A DNA stretch of 64,000 nt from Pampus argenteus (Eukaryota > Chordata > Actinopteri > Scombriformes > Stromateidae): assembly GCA_036937835.1 (NCBI GenBank), contig CM072877.1, forward strand, positions 11,535,001 through 11,599,000. The letters run 5' to 3'. Shown piece after piece: positions 27,301 to 40,334 of this stretch. The translations under genes and the position numbers were made by a program. The notes under the pieces were generated by a model. That model was not told where the DNA came from, did not search any database, and was given only the letters and a program-made list of their open reading frames with translations. How positions within the stretch are numbered: the stretch's first letter is position 1; each line of letters begins with the position of its first letter.

Positions 27301-29232
27301 ACTGTCCAATATTATAGAGTACTAACAGTTTTCAGAATTTAAACTAGTCTAGTAATCTAGTCTAGACATAGTGTTATTATATCTAGTGTTATTTTGAGTG
27401 CCCAGAGTATATATACATATATATATCAGGTAAAGCATTGCCTTATGGGCAGGAATGTCACAAGTCAATATCACCCTGTATGCATTGTGCATATGTGTGC
27501 AGAAGACAATCGATACAACTTCTGTTCAGCTCACCAAGCACAATGAAAAAAAAACTACACACTTCCCTTGGTGTGTGCGTGGGATACAAACACACGCTCG
27601 TACACAACTATGCCCACATGCCTCTCAATCAGGTTTTATCACCATAGAGATACTGTAGACTCCTCCTTTGTGTGTCCTGAAAAGATTGGAGCGTTGAGAT
27701 CCCGAACCACCACATTCATCGTGATTTACAAAGGCTGAGTATGCATCTGTATTGGTGATTTTGTGCTCTAATCACACACAGAGAAAAGGTTGAGGATGTG
27801 AACTAACAGCAGAATAATAAGCCTGTGTGTGTGTTTGTTTTAGCATGTGAGAATACCCACTTTTGTTTTAGCTGTGTATTTATTCCTGTGTTTTGATGTT
27901 CCTGGCTCTGCATGAACTGCTGAACACATTAAGATCAGCAGGTGTTGTATTTCAGAAAAAAATAATGAAAGAGGTCAAATATTAACACTGAGCCTCTGTG
28001 TTATCAACAATCTCAACTGGTGAGACAACAAGCTCCACCGCCTGTGTAGAAATGAACCAGCTTTGGGTTGCAAAATGTCCTCCTCTCAGGAACTAAGAAA
28101 AGCAGTTGTATTTTTAGATCAGCATACATTTTTAACATTTTGCTGTGGAGTGTGAAAGTAGTTTCATAAGCCTACGACTTGAGAATGTGAGAATACACTG
28201 TAGAAGCATATGTAACCTTTAATAAAGGAAAAACAGAAAACCACCAAGACTGGATAATGTTTTCTTGAAATTGAATACATGTAGGGCTACTTCTGTTTTA
28301 CCACAATTAGACCATTTCTCATCAGATCTTTGTTTATAAGTGAGCTAAGCCCCAGGTCACTCCTAAATAACTGCAACAGTATTATTATATTCTGTTTTTT
28401 TTTATTTTACAGCCTTGTCAGTGAGGCACATCTGAATCCATGTGTTTTGATTGAAGCTGCTTCTTACATCCCACACTAATCCTGAAGACCAGTTACTCAC
28501 TATGCAGGAGTATGCTTTGGCAAAAAAGCATGTTCGGATTATGGTGTCCTTTATTGTCTCCATGGGAAAACTTATCTTAGGCTTTCATGTGCTGTACTGT
28601 ACATCAACTGTTACTACAAAAAAAGACGTATATACAGCACAAAGACTGCTAAATCTGCACTAAAGTCTTTGTTCCTTTTTAGATAATAGTAAGAATGCTT
28701 ACGCTGATTTTCCCTCGCTGTCCAGCTTCACAGCGCTGGCACCTTTCTTGGCAAGAAGTGATGCCACCTTCTCCACTTCACCATGTTCCACCGCAGCAAG
28801 CAGGCGCTCGTCATTTTTGTTCCACTCATTGACCTACAGGAGGTGATTTAGAAAAGAGCAGAGAAAGAGCAGAGAAAGAGAGAGACAGGAGGAGAATTAA
28901 TGACAGCGATAAGAAAGTAAAATAAATTGACAAGTAAGCAGGAGGAAAGGCGAACCAGGAGATGAACAACGATACTATGCAAATAATGTGCAGCGTGCAT
29001 TTTGTTATTGTGATGTGTGCATCAACCATTTACTTTTTCTCTAATAACAATGTACACATTCCCAACAATGATGTGCTGTTGTCAGACATCCACAGACATG
29101 TAAGAGTAAGTCTTCCTCTGCAGCCAAAATGGCTGAGATGCACTTAATGTGAGTAATCTTTTCAGAGGGAGAGAATGTTTTTTTGGCTCTGCTAAAACCT
29201 TCACAAAACATTTGTGTCCATATGTGAACACA

Positions 29233-29281
<49 letters not shown>

Positions 29282-32200
29282 AAGTAACATCCAATATAGA
29301 CACACACACACACACACACACCAAATGACCCCACATTTGTATTGCTGACAGGCTGTTCAGATTGAAAAAGTCAGCTATTGGAAAGCTTAAAGCATGATCT
29401 CATACAGAGACAATCTTGCTACACTGCTGTGTGATGGCACAAAATACAGCAGAGCAAGCTTTAAGAGCTGCCTACCACACAAAAAAAGGAAAGAAAACAC
29501 ATTAGCCATTAAAGTACAGAGAGAAAGATTTTGGATACACAAACTGTAACAACTAAAAATCACAAAATATCAAAGTAGGAGAGAAGCAGTCTTGCTTTTG
29601 TTACATTTGTATATCAAACATCACATTAAAAACACAATAAAAATATGCTTTAAGAAATGGTTGTTAAAGGAGTATGTTGTAAATAAATTTCTTTCCATAA
29701 CCTGATAGCAGAGAAAAGGGAGAGAAATGAATCCATGCAGCCAAGTTCATTAGTCAGCTGAATCATACTCCCCCTGCGATCCACATATCAGGATGCCGTA
29801 CAGTATTAAATTTGACCTGATAGCCTAATGACCTACACTTGATAAGGGGGTGAACTCTCTGACTCCATAAATACTCGTGGTAGCAAACTGTACCCTGTTT
29901 AAGGAGAGCAATAAGCCAGCATAGCAATACATGGTGTAAATAGCCTCTGTGGCAAATATCCAAATGCAATCACTGCAATACATTTTGCACAGCTGGTGGA
30001 AAAACGCAGGGCTATAAAAATCCCTTCTGTCACTGAAACAGCTAGAATGACCACTGAGCTCTGTAGCCAAAGCCACAGGATCATTAATGCGGACTCACTG
30101 AGAAGTGAAAGACACTTAAATTGTTGGTATTTTGAAAAAATAAATATAAGAAATTCCAAAATGACAGAGATTGTTGGTTTTTCTTCTGTGGAGCTCTGGA
30201 AAATTGACTCTTATCCAGTTGTACACACAATAGCCACGACTCTTTGACCAGGCTTCAAAGAAATAACACAAGAAGTGAGATAGTTGGTGTAAGAAGAGAA
30301 AGTTCTCTGACTGACTGGAAATAACAGGCTGCATGTTAAGGCACTTGGCTGAGCACTGACAAATGTAATGTGGAAAAGATATGACAATATGAATCTACCA
30401 GGTGTCCGACTAAGTCTATCATGAGCAGTGATGGATCACAAAGTCTATATAGCACATTGATCACAAGTAAATAGGAAATTGATAAACACACAAATGTGAG
30501 ATTTTCAGAAGTTAAGCATTTGTCAGTGACGTTAGAAAATCAGCTTATGTGAGTTTATTTGAGTTTTAACATATAATAAGACAATTCCAATATTATAGGA
30601 GATATTGGCTATATACCATACCTAGCATTAGCCTAAATACTAGTGTAGCATCCCCTGGAAACTACTGCTGTGTTGTGTCCCTGTACAACTTGTGGCCTTG
30701 TGGCTAAGGGCTGCAGCTACAGATTATTTTCTCGATTAGTCATTTGGTGTATAAAATATCAGAAAATGTTGAAAAATGATGATCACTGTTTCCCAAAGCC
30801 CTACACTAGACTAATCAATCAAAGTGCAAAGTGTTTCTTTCCTGGATGCAACATATGTGTTGTCAAAATGGTTTGATTTTCTTATGTTCTTATGTTTTCA
30901 TATGTATGCATATGGGCAATTCTTCAGATATTTCCATTAATCAGAGAATAAAGTTTTACATTTCATTGCTGACATGGGTCACCTTGATTGAAATGTTGAA
31001 ATGTTTCATAAAGCATTGAAATATGTTTATAAAATACAACATTAACTGCAAAGTAAAAACAGTATACTTTAATGAGTGTGGCTATTATTTATCATTATTG
31101 CATCAACCCTAGCTGGTTTAGCACCTGTTTCCTTGTTGTCTTGATCAAGACATTCACAAAGGTGCCATGAGGTTAAGAAGTTGTAAGTGAAAGTGGAACA
31201 GTGAAGAGAAAGTGCAAATTTTTGACAGTATGATTGGTGTGCAATAAAACATGACACAGTAGGAAGTAGATGAAGCTATAAAAAGGGACACATCCCATAT
31301 GGTGAGGTGGTTAGGAGTTCTTGTTTTCACAGCGGTGAGCTGAATTTGCCTTCCAGTATGTTTGTATGAAAAGTCTCATGATTGTCATACAGACAGTCAT
31401 GTGTTGTTCAATCAGCTCACAGAGCACTGAGGCGGTCAAATACTAAAAATAGTTACACAGAAGAACTAAAAAGGACAAAGATGAATAGACATGAGACGTA
31501 ACTGTAGGAAACAGGGAAAAAAATGTATGCATGTGAACATACCCTGTGCTTCAAAGAGAACATAAACATCACTTCAAGAGTGGTTTGTTTACATTATTAT
31601 AAACAGAGGCAATACTTAAACTGTACCCAGTACTTCTTATCTTCTTTGGTGGGCACCAGGAAGGGTGGATATCTTACTGCTGTAACTGAGTGCCTTAGTG
31701 ATCCGGAAACAGCAGCAAAATGAACAAACCCCTAAACTTGACATTTTGAATAACAAAAGCGGTCACATCTTGTGATTAGTTCAGGCTATTACAGTTGAAT
31801 TTAAGCATAACTTATATAGTGTGTGCCTGCATCCTTGCTCACTCCAGGTTGAAAAACTATTATTTTTTCATCATCATTATTATTATTTTAAATGCCTGCT
31901 GTAAGAAATGAATATGTTTTTCTCAGAGAGGTTTTCCACATGTTAGCACACTGCAGGACAAGAAAAGATGTTTCTCCCATGATATTGGCCTTCTTGGTTC
32001 CTGATTTCCACTCAAGCAGCAAATATTTCACTGCTGGTATGAAAATTTTTTGCAAAATTGGCTGAGCATATTACAAATTACATAGATAAGGAAGGAAACA
32101 TCCTGATACAATGCAGAGAATGAAGTGTGTTCATTTCAGCTACAGGAGTAGTAGTAAGTTAAACGTCTTCCAGAGAGAAGATATAGGCTCATGTTTACTC

Positions 32201-35200
32201 TTAAGATGTACCTTACATTTACAGAGAAACCAAAAGGAGAGCCTAGTTGCCATGAAAGGTGGTCAACCACACAAACCTGTTCAGCCTAAGAGGGCAGTAA
32301 AAGGAGTAGTCCCTTAATTAGAAGTGTTAAGAGTAGTTTTACAGAGAAGGGAAACCACAAACAAGGTATGAGCTTGCGCAGCATCTTAAAAGTAAGGTTC
32401 AAGGATTTGGGTATATTTTCTTGGTTCAGAGCTTTGCACTGTCATTAAAAATACTAGCAGAAATACCAGACATCCAGTTCTCTGTATATTTGCTTCAGAT
32501 TGGTTCATGCTGTCTTAGGTTGTCAGTTACTTTGTATCAAGAAACTGCAGAATATTTAGGGCAAAGAAAATGGTAAGAAGGCCACAACAGTTTGACTCTA
32601 AAAGTACACATCTCTCTCAAAAGCCCCAAAGTTTAACCTCCACCATGTCTACAGAGTCCACACTCCCCTTCTCTGTCAAATAGAAATATGCTTTGTGTAC
32701 TTTAAACTTTTCACACATCTGTGTCTCAGAAGTACACACTCTCAAATGTCCATGATTAATGCCACTCATCTCATATCATGCAGAACTTCCTCATTGTATG
32801 CTGGTCATGCTCAACAGCAGCATGGATCAAAAGTAGAAACAATATGCTGGAGTGTAGAAATATGAGCAGAAAGCTGTGAGAATATTGCGCAGATTTGTTG
32901 CTCAAGGCAAATGGTTTGTAGTTCACTCTTGGAGTGATTTTTGTGTATTGTAAAGAAACAGCTCTGTTTCAAAAAAAAACTGATAGTATACAGCTGACAT
33001 TTACTGAATGCTCTCATTAACAGGAACAGGAAAGGGAAAGCTGGAATGGACTCTGAACCTCTACCAACACAAATACCACCTACTGGCATTAATAGAAAGA
33101 ATTACAGGGGAAACACTGATGCACTGTATATGATCCTGCCTAATGGCCTCTGTGACGTTAATAGGCTGAGCAAAAATGAAGGGTCGTCATGACAGAGCAG
33201 CATGACACCGACAGCATTAGACTACATTGTAATGGACAGGTTTAAGTGGAGCGGAATGCACTGCTCCAGTTTCCGCCGCATACACAACTAGTGTCATCGC
33301 AGGGAGGCTGATGAAAAAATTATGCGCTGGCCGAGATGGTGCAAAATCAGCACAGGCCTCAGCTCCAACTAAAAGTGAGAGAACAAAGTGTGTTCAAGAG
33401 TCTTGGGAACCAAAAAGGAACATATCACAGGAAAATGTTGCCTGTTCTGAGAGAGACAGATAGCAAACAGTATATATATATGTTTTTATGTGCTGGAAAA
33501 ACAGGTATGGAGACAACTAGCTGACAGGGTTGGGTTTCGAGAACCAGCTCTGAAATGAAGAGGAATATTTAGTAGATGCATTTGATTTATTGTTTGTATC
33601 CTAATGTCGGTGCCAATTATTCAGTAACAGTACAGTGGCAACAATTTATCTATTAAAAGAAAATTAACTGGCAACTATTTTGATAATCCATTAATCTTTT
33701 TGGTCATTTTTTAAGCAGAGTGGCACACATTCTCTGCTTCCAGCCTCTTAGCTGTGAGCATTTTCTGTTTTTCTTTATCATATATGGCACCAAATTGAAT
33801 ATCTTTTGGTTTTGGACCATTTTTATGATAAATTGTGAATTCCACTTTACATTTGTCAGACTAAATGACTTATTAAGAAAATAAAATTGGCAGAAATAAT
33901 CAAAAATGAAAATAATGATGAATTGCAGCCCTAAATTATGGCAGTAGTTCCTGTGATCTGCTTTGAAAGAACATATGAACTGTCAATATGTGCTTGTATT
34001 GAATACTGTAGCCTTAGCCTACAATGGCTTGCACTGGACATTATGAGTTTAGCCCATTGGTTGTACCAGGAAGTGAAATTGATCTCACTTCCTCTCCTAC
34101 TTTCAGCTCTGATCTCCTGACTGCCCGCATCCTCTCCAGCTCTGTCAGCCTCTCCCTCACAGGTTCTCCCTCTCTTTCTGTTTCTTCTGCAGTAATAATG
34201 TGTTTACGATGCGTTCAGGGTGTGGACGGTGGTGTTTGTTTCCTCTCTGTCTTTAGCCTGACACTCATTAAGACACACCAAGGTAAAAAAAAGTATGGGC
34301 AAGAGTGAGGAATGAATGAACAGGGTGAGAAATGTGGCAAGACAAAGAGAAATAGTCTTGAAAACAAACTGCGGAACTGCAACTTCTAACACCCAGTAAT
34401 TACTTTAGATTTAGAATAAATTGCAAAGAAAAAAAAAGATCAAAACAGTTCATCAAGTGCATTTGAAAGTTTGTTAACCTAATTGCTTTTGCATAAACAT
34501 GTCTGCTAAGACCTCTTTTTTTTTTTTAGTTTCTCTGAACTTTCTCTATCAAGGAAAAACAAACAAAGATCAGGAAACAGTAATTCCTCAATCACATTCT
34601 GTATGTTTGTAGAGTTCAGCCGCTCAGAGCAGACAGAAAACATTTACTTAAGAAAACCCTTGATATTTCCCTCCAGAACAGACAAAACAACATTTCTGTT
34701 GATCTACAGATAAAGAGTTTGCTCTTTCTTTGCTATGTTCAAAATTACTTTTAACATGGACTACCGTATATTTTAACACAACTGCATTAGTTCCATATAT
34801 AAATGAAACAAGGTTAACGTGGTAGTACGTGTGACATTGAAAAAGAAAACGTATGTTAAGCAAATCCTTTCCCAGGAAAACTTAAAATAACCAGGACACA
34901 GCAAACTTCATGGAAATCCAGGATTTACATAGCAGATGGCTTGTCAAGAACTGTTGTTTCAGGGAAATTTGACCTGACGGTGGCTTCAAAATCACTAGTA
35001 GTCTTACTCTGGGGATCAAAAATACCCCCAACAAATTTCATGGTTATCTGGACTGAGGTGATGTACAAGCCAACTAGGCCCTGCTGTTACAGTAGTTGGG
35101 CAAAAAAAACCAAAAAACAGGTGGGAAAACAGAGTAGACTGAGTTAGGAAGTATTTCTAAATACATTACACTGGCTCACTAAAAGGCTTAAAGATGTAAA

Positions 35201-38200
35201 TAAAATAAAAACAGACCAAGTCAGGTTATGTTGATTAGGAAAAGAAAAAAATACAAAGAAGTGACATGATTGAACATGACATGAGCATAACACACAACAT
35301 CCACTGTTCCAATTCACACACTAAACCAGACTGCAACCATGTTTCTTTTGTGTAAAAAAAAAAAGAGTAAATAAACACAGAAGAAAAGTAGGTTAGATGT
35401 GAGATAAGACACACAAACAACAGACTTAACTCCAGAAGGGAATGACCTCTATATTCTTTTGAGAGAGAGAGAGAGAGGAGGGCAGTACGGGCAGGAAGTA
35501 CAGGAGAGGATGGGAGAGAGAACAATGTGCAGAATAAAAAGGAAAAGACACAGTGAAGGAAAGACAGAGATTGACACATCTACAATATCTCTGCCCTTTG
35601 ATCAGCCAGTGGACGTTAACTTCAAACCCCTTATCTGCAACAAAGCAGATGCTCAAATGTCCTTAAACAATACGTCCTTTCTCTCGGGTCGCAGCTGAAA
35701 CAGCTTACTGTGGTACAAACACACACATGAGCACTCACGCACACACACCACAATAGTTTACTGGACTCTGAAATTCAAACCCAGAGTAAGAGTTAGTAGA
35801 CAGAATTGTTAAACAAAGACCAGATGGTTGCTCTTATAATGAAAGATGCTGCCATGTATTTCACAATACTACCCAATCTGCCCTTCATGTTTAGATAATG
35901 AAAAAAAAAGACTTGTTTAGCAGCTCTTTCTTATAATTAACTACAACTTTACTTACACCACCCTCTCTCCTCTCTAAATGTCCTTTAAAACTAGTGACTG
36001 CTGGTACTGTCATATAACACATACAGTATGTCCATATATGAACATCAGCCAATGGTGCCAGTCAGAAGGCAGCCATATCAACACCTGATGTTTGCCAAGG
36101 AAGCTTCTTTGCACCAACTTTGCCAACATCCGAGACTGCCAAAGAGATTTTTTTAACCCGAGATGATAAATCATTTTCAAAGGAATAAAGTTGCATAACC
36201 ACAGTATAAATGCCAAAAAGGTAGGCTACTATGTTTACATCTCATTCAGCACATAAGTTGATCCCTATACTCAAAACATTTCCCTTTGACCTTTCTAATT
36301 ACCTCTTATTTTACAGCTTTCCTAGTAACCCTCTTATAAACAGCTTGTGTAGTTAGAGGAATACTATGAGGCCACCATGACTCAAGCTCATTGTACCAAT
36401 GTGTGCATTCAGATACAAGAACCAGCTGGTCACCTAAAATCAAAGACAAGTTCAAATGTGATTTTGGACATTGTGACAGTATTATATAATATAATATTTG
36501 TTTGGTGCATTATGGCCTGTCACCTCCTTTAAAAAAAAACACTACAAAACAGTATATGCACATTATCTTACTGCTGGAAGTCTTCATATGATTTGCAACT
36601 GGAGTCACAAGTGGAGTTTCAACTTTGAATACAAGTTACGCTTTTCACTGAAAGGTACTTATTGTCCGCTATAAAACTGAAGGATTGAAGCAGAAGTCCA
36701 CCATAGGACATTTATGGGCGCAAGAAGACCTCCAGTAAAAAATAGCCCTCATGGAACACTTCCTCCTGACACAAATAGCCCTTCCTGCCCTATAAATAAA
36801 CACTGCTGGACTTGGAAAGCAACCAGCCTCATTACATTTGAGGGTTGATCATAAAGTCAGTGGAGCAGGGCAAAAATATACTATATCCCTCAATTCGATC
36901 TGGATAGGATAGGCAGTTCATACACGCACACAGACATCAATCAGTGTACTAAGAGTGGACAACTTATTGGGCACAAACTTGTTTGCCAGTCTATCTACTT
37001 TATAGTTGTATCCACAAAGCTGTCATTTCATTATATAGAATTGAAAACAGCTCACAAACGTGAGCAAAAACAGTTCCCAAAAGTAAGCAGCAAATCAAGC
37101 AGCACGAATGCCAAAAGTAAAGTTCTCATAGTTTTTTTTTTCCTTCAGGTGAACTGAGTCTAACCCTCCCTTCATCCATCCATCTCCAAGCATGAATATT
37201 GTTCTAGTTGTTCAGAGCAGGCCAAACTAAACACATCGTCTGAATCAAACTGGGGGTGGGGAGCCAGACTGCCGTTCTCTGCAGCTCACTTTCTTTTCTC
37301 TTTTCTCCTTCATCCTTGTCTTTTAATCCTCTTTCTTTTTTCAGGTCTTGTTCCTCATTATTGCTTCATATGTTTCATTCTTCACAACTCCTCCCTCTTT
37401 TCCACAACCTTTCAACTTAACTCCCCTCATCCCACCTTATCTGCTTCTGTCTTCTATCTTGCTGGTGCCACAATCATTATCCGTGATTTGTTATGCGTCT
37501 TACACCATTACTTCATCTACATGATGATGTAGTTTTGAATCATGTCAACATGTTTGTGAGTCATGCTACAATGGATTTACTACCATACAGTTTCCTAAAG
37601 AACTTTAGACTCACACTTTTAAATATGCCTACACGAGCAGATTTATTATACACACACACATACATAAACATGCGCAAAAAGCAGCAGATGAGCACCTTGC
37701 ATCATCACCGATATCCTCACACCTACACCAGGCAACAAACAAGTCCAAGCACGCACAACCACCCAGCCACACATAAATGAGCATGCAAAACATGCAGAGA
37801 CACAAGGATCACACTTGTCTCTCTTCTATCATGCTCAGTGCCTCATGAATATGTTGACATGCAGGTTTCCTGGCTGACCATGTCTGTGTGTCTGTAGTTC
37901 ATGTACAAAGCAGATAAGGAATAAAGAGATCCCATGAGCACTTCCTGCTTTAATTGGATCCATGTTTAAACAGACCCTAAGACATTTTCCTCTGCCTTTC
38001 CTTGGAGAAATTTGAACTACTTCACGTCTGCTTTGAACATTCTTGTAGAAATCCATGTGGTCAAAATCAAGTGTGAAACTTTAGGATTACGAGCACGGTG
38101 GCTAGCGCAGCTAACTAACCGTGACGAGTGAAGAGTGAACTCTTCTGCTACTTCACTGAACTGAACTGGACTGAACTTCTATACACTATATAAGCTATTG

Positions 38201-40253
38201 TAAGTAAGACTAGCAGAAAGACAGAGAAATTGATCATAGAACATTGTATCTACTTGAGATTGGCTAAAGAGTTGCTCATCCTTCTGCATGATTAAATCAA
38301 ACTGATAAGTATTACAAGCCCATATCAGCTTGTCATCTATGTATTTTCACATCAAAGCTGACGTTGAGGTGCCATTTATCTTGTCTGGATCCTGATCCAG
38401 TTTGAGTAATACTAAAGTAAGTCTGATCAGGGCCACAGTTCACTGTTGATATTGGATTTCTCTGCTATCTCCTGCTGACAATTGGCAACACATCAAGAGA
38501 CACATACATACACACCCTTCCTCCACCTACCGGATTAATGGAGGGCTGCCCCTGCGGTTTTACTGTCACTTCCGGTACTAATACCCTTTCAGTGACTTCA
38601 GAACAAACCATTCCAAACCAAGTCAGACTGGGCCAAATCAAATACAGCCAAGTTGAGATACTTCAGACTATGCTTCAGTTAAAAAGAACTCTTCTAAAAA
38701 CGGATGATTTCTATATTATCACATACGTTACTATATAATGACGTTTCAAAAACAACACATCTAACATTTCATCGCTGTCTGTTCCTTGATGTACTATACC
38801 AAGAAGTGGGGGAAATATTATAGCTCAATGTTTTCAACCACACAGTGCAAAAAATGCATTCTTTGGAAATGTTTTCAGATGATCAGCATATGATTTTCTT
38901 TGCAGTGCTGATCCAGTTAACAGCAGTGGACAGATGTCATAACACCTAATAAGGAGGCCTCTATTCCTGCAATATCTGCATAGCTAAAATTAGATTCTAT
39001 ACATTCTGAAGCAGCCAAAAATATAGCAAACACTATATGTGGAGTTTAGTCTCCAGTGTCATGTAGCTGAGATGAATTGAAGCCATGAAACAGCTGTGTC
39101 TAGTGAGAGGAGACAACATTATCCACACATCAATTAGACACAGAGAGACTGGATGATGGGGGTTATGTGTATGTGTATGTGTGTGTATGTATGTATGTGA
39201 AAGCCTTGAGTAATCCTCCTTAGTCTAGCAGCTGGGGGAGCACATTTAAGTAGTGAGACAGTATGAAGGAGGGTTTATTACTAGGACCACTCTCAACAAT
39301 AGCATACAAAGATAATAAACCAAGATGCGTGTGTGTGTATATGTGTGCAGAACAGCACACCCACTAAGTAATGTGCTTGGGGGGGATGGTAGCAAGAGGC
39401 CGAGAGTAAGATAATAGTCGAAGCAAATTAACTAATTTAGAATGGCTCTGCTTAAACAGCAGGGACAGAGTTGTTAATGTGGTCTCAAAGGGTCGGTGCA
39501 CACTACAAGATTTAATTAAGATTCCTCAGACTAATTACACATGACAGTTTTCAGTCAGAGATTAAGGTTGTTTGAAGAAACCCCCAAGAAAAACTGTTTG
39601 TTTTCTTTCTACATTGAAGAATGCTGCCACTGTAACTGGATGCCTGTTCCGATTCGGCTTTTATTAACAGTTTTTCACTTCTTCTTTCTTTCAAACATAA
39701 TTTTGTCAAATTTAGACTGTTTTATGTAGGTAACGCTCTTGTACGAATGTTAGTATTTACATGAAAAGTTTTGTATGTTTTGTATGTTTCTATTTATCAA
39801 AAGTACTGAAAAAGGTACCAATTTGTTAACATAACTGGAACTCTGGTATCGTATTTGCAATAATGAATAAAAATATTCCAACTAAATCTATTAAAATGTT
39901 CAAAGTGTATAAGTGTAATTACTGTGGCAGAACTGGCAATTGATCAATGGACATTTAAATTCTTATGTCATCTTACTTTACAAAGGTTGTATCCACCTCT
40001 GTTCCTTATGTGACAAAATGAAACACAAATTTAGATTAATTAAACTGGCAGAGTTCAGTCCAAATTGAATTGATAAGGTCTAGTTTGAACACAACAAACA
40101 GAACTATTCTTATTGATATTAGAGCAGATCATGACAAACCCATTTCTGACTGTTCTGACATAGCTGAAGCAGAATGCCTGTAAGTCTCACTGTGGCCGTT
40201 TGCCAAACCCATTCCCAGAAACCAGATTACACCGTCTGCTTGTCTTAAACACT

Positions 40254-40334
<81 letters not shown>

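Larger units (their letters stand above)
21327..28833 (-). other. rai14: rai14 exons coding the ankyrin-repeat domain
   Basis: Seven exons in transcript order: 28703-28833, 26361-26449, 26088-26152, 25123-25180, 24564-24634, 21604-21710 and 21327-21511. Each is flanked by AG and GT and the reading phases join without a break. They code residues 13-248 approximately. Ankyrin signatures recur every 33 residues: SALHVAAARG, NPLHLAAKNS, TALHHAAASG, TPLLLSAKHG and TALMLATESN, with a degenerate last repeat (NNVIYYANFSG). In this family the ankyrin array acts as a protein-binding and cortical-actin targeting module. The last exon of the block has a (CA)n tract starting about 20 nt inside its intron. 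Confidence 0.95.

Noticed and set aside
29041..29336. Open frames through the CA repeats
   Set aside because: Coding potential comes only from the dinucleotide repeats, which are open in several frames.
36700..36830. Possible intronic muscle enhancer or promoter (MEF2-like and TATA-like motifs)
   Set aside because: Single AT-rich motifs are expected by chance in 15 kb of intron; no exon or CpG support.
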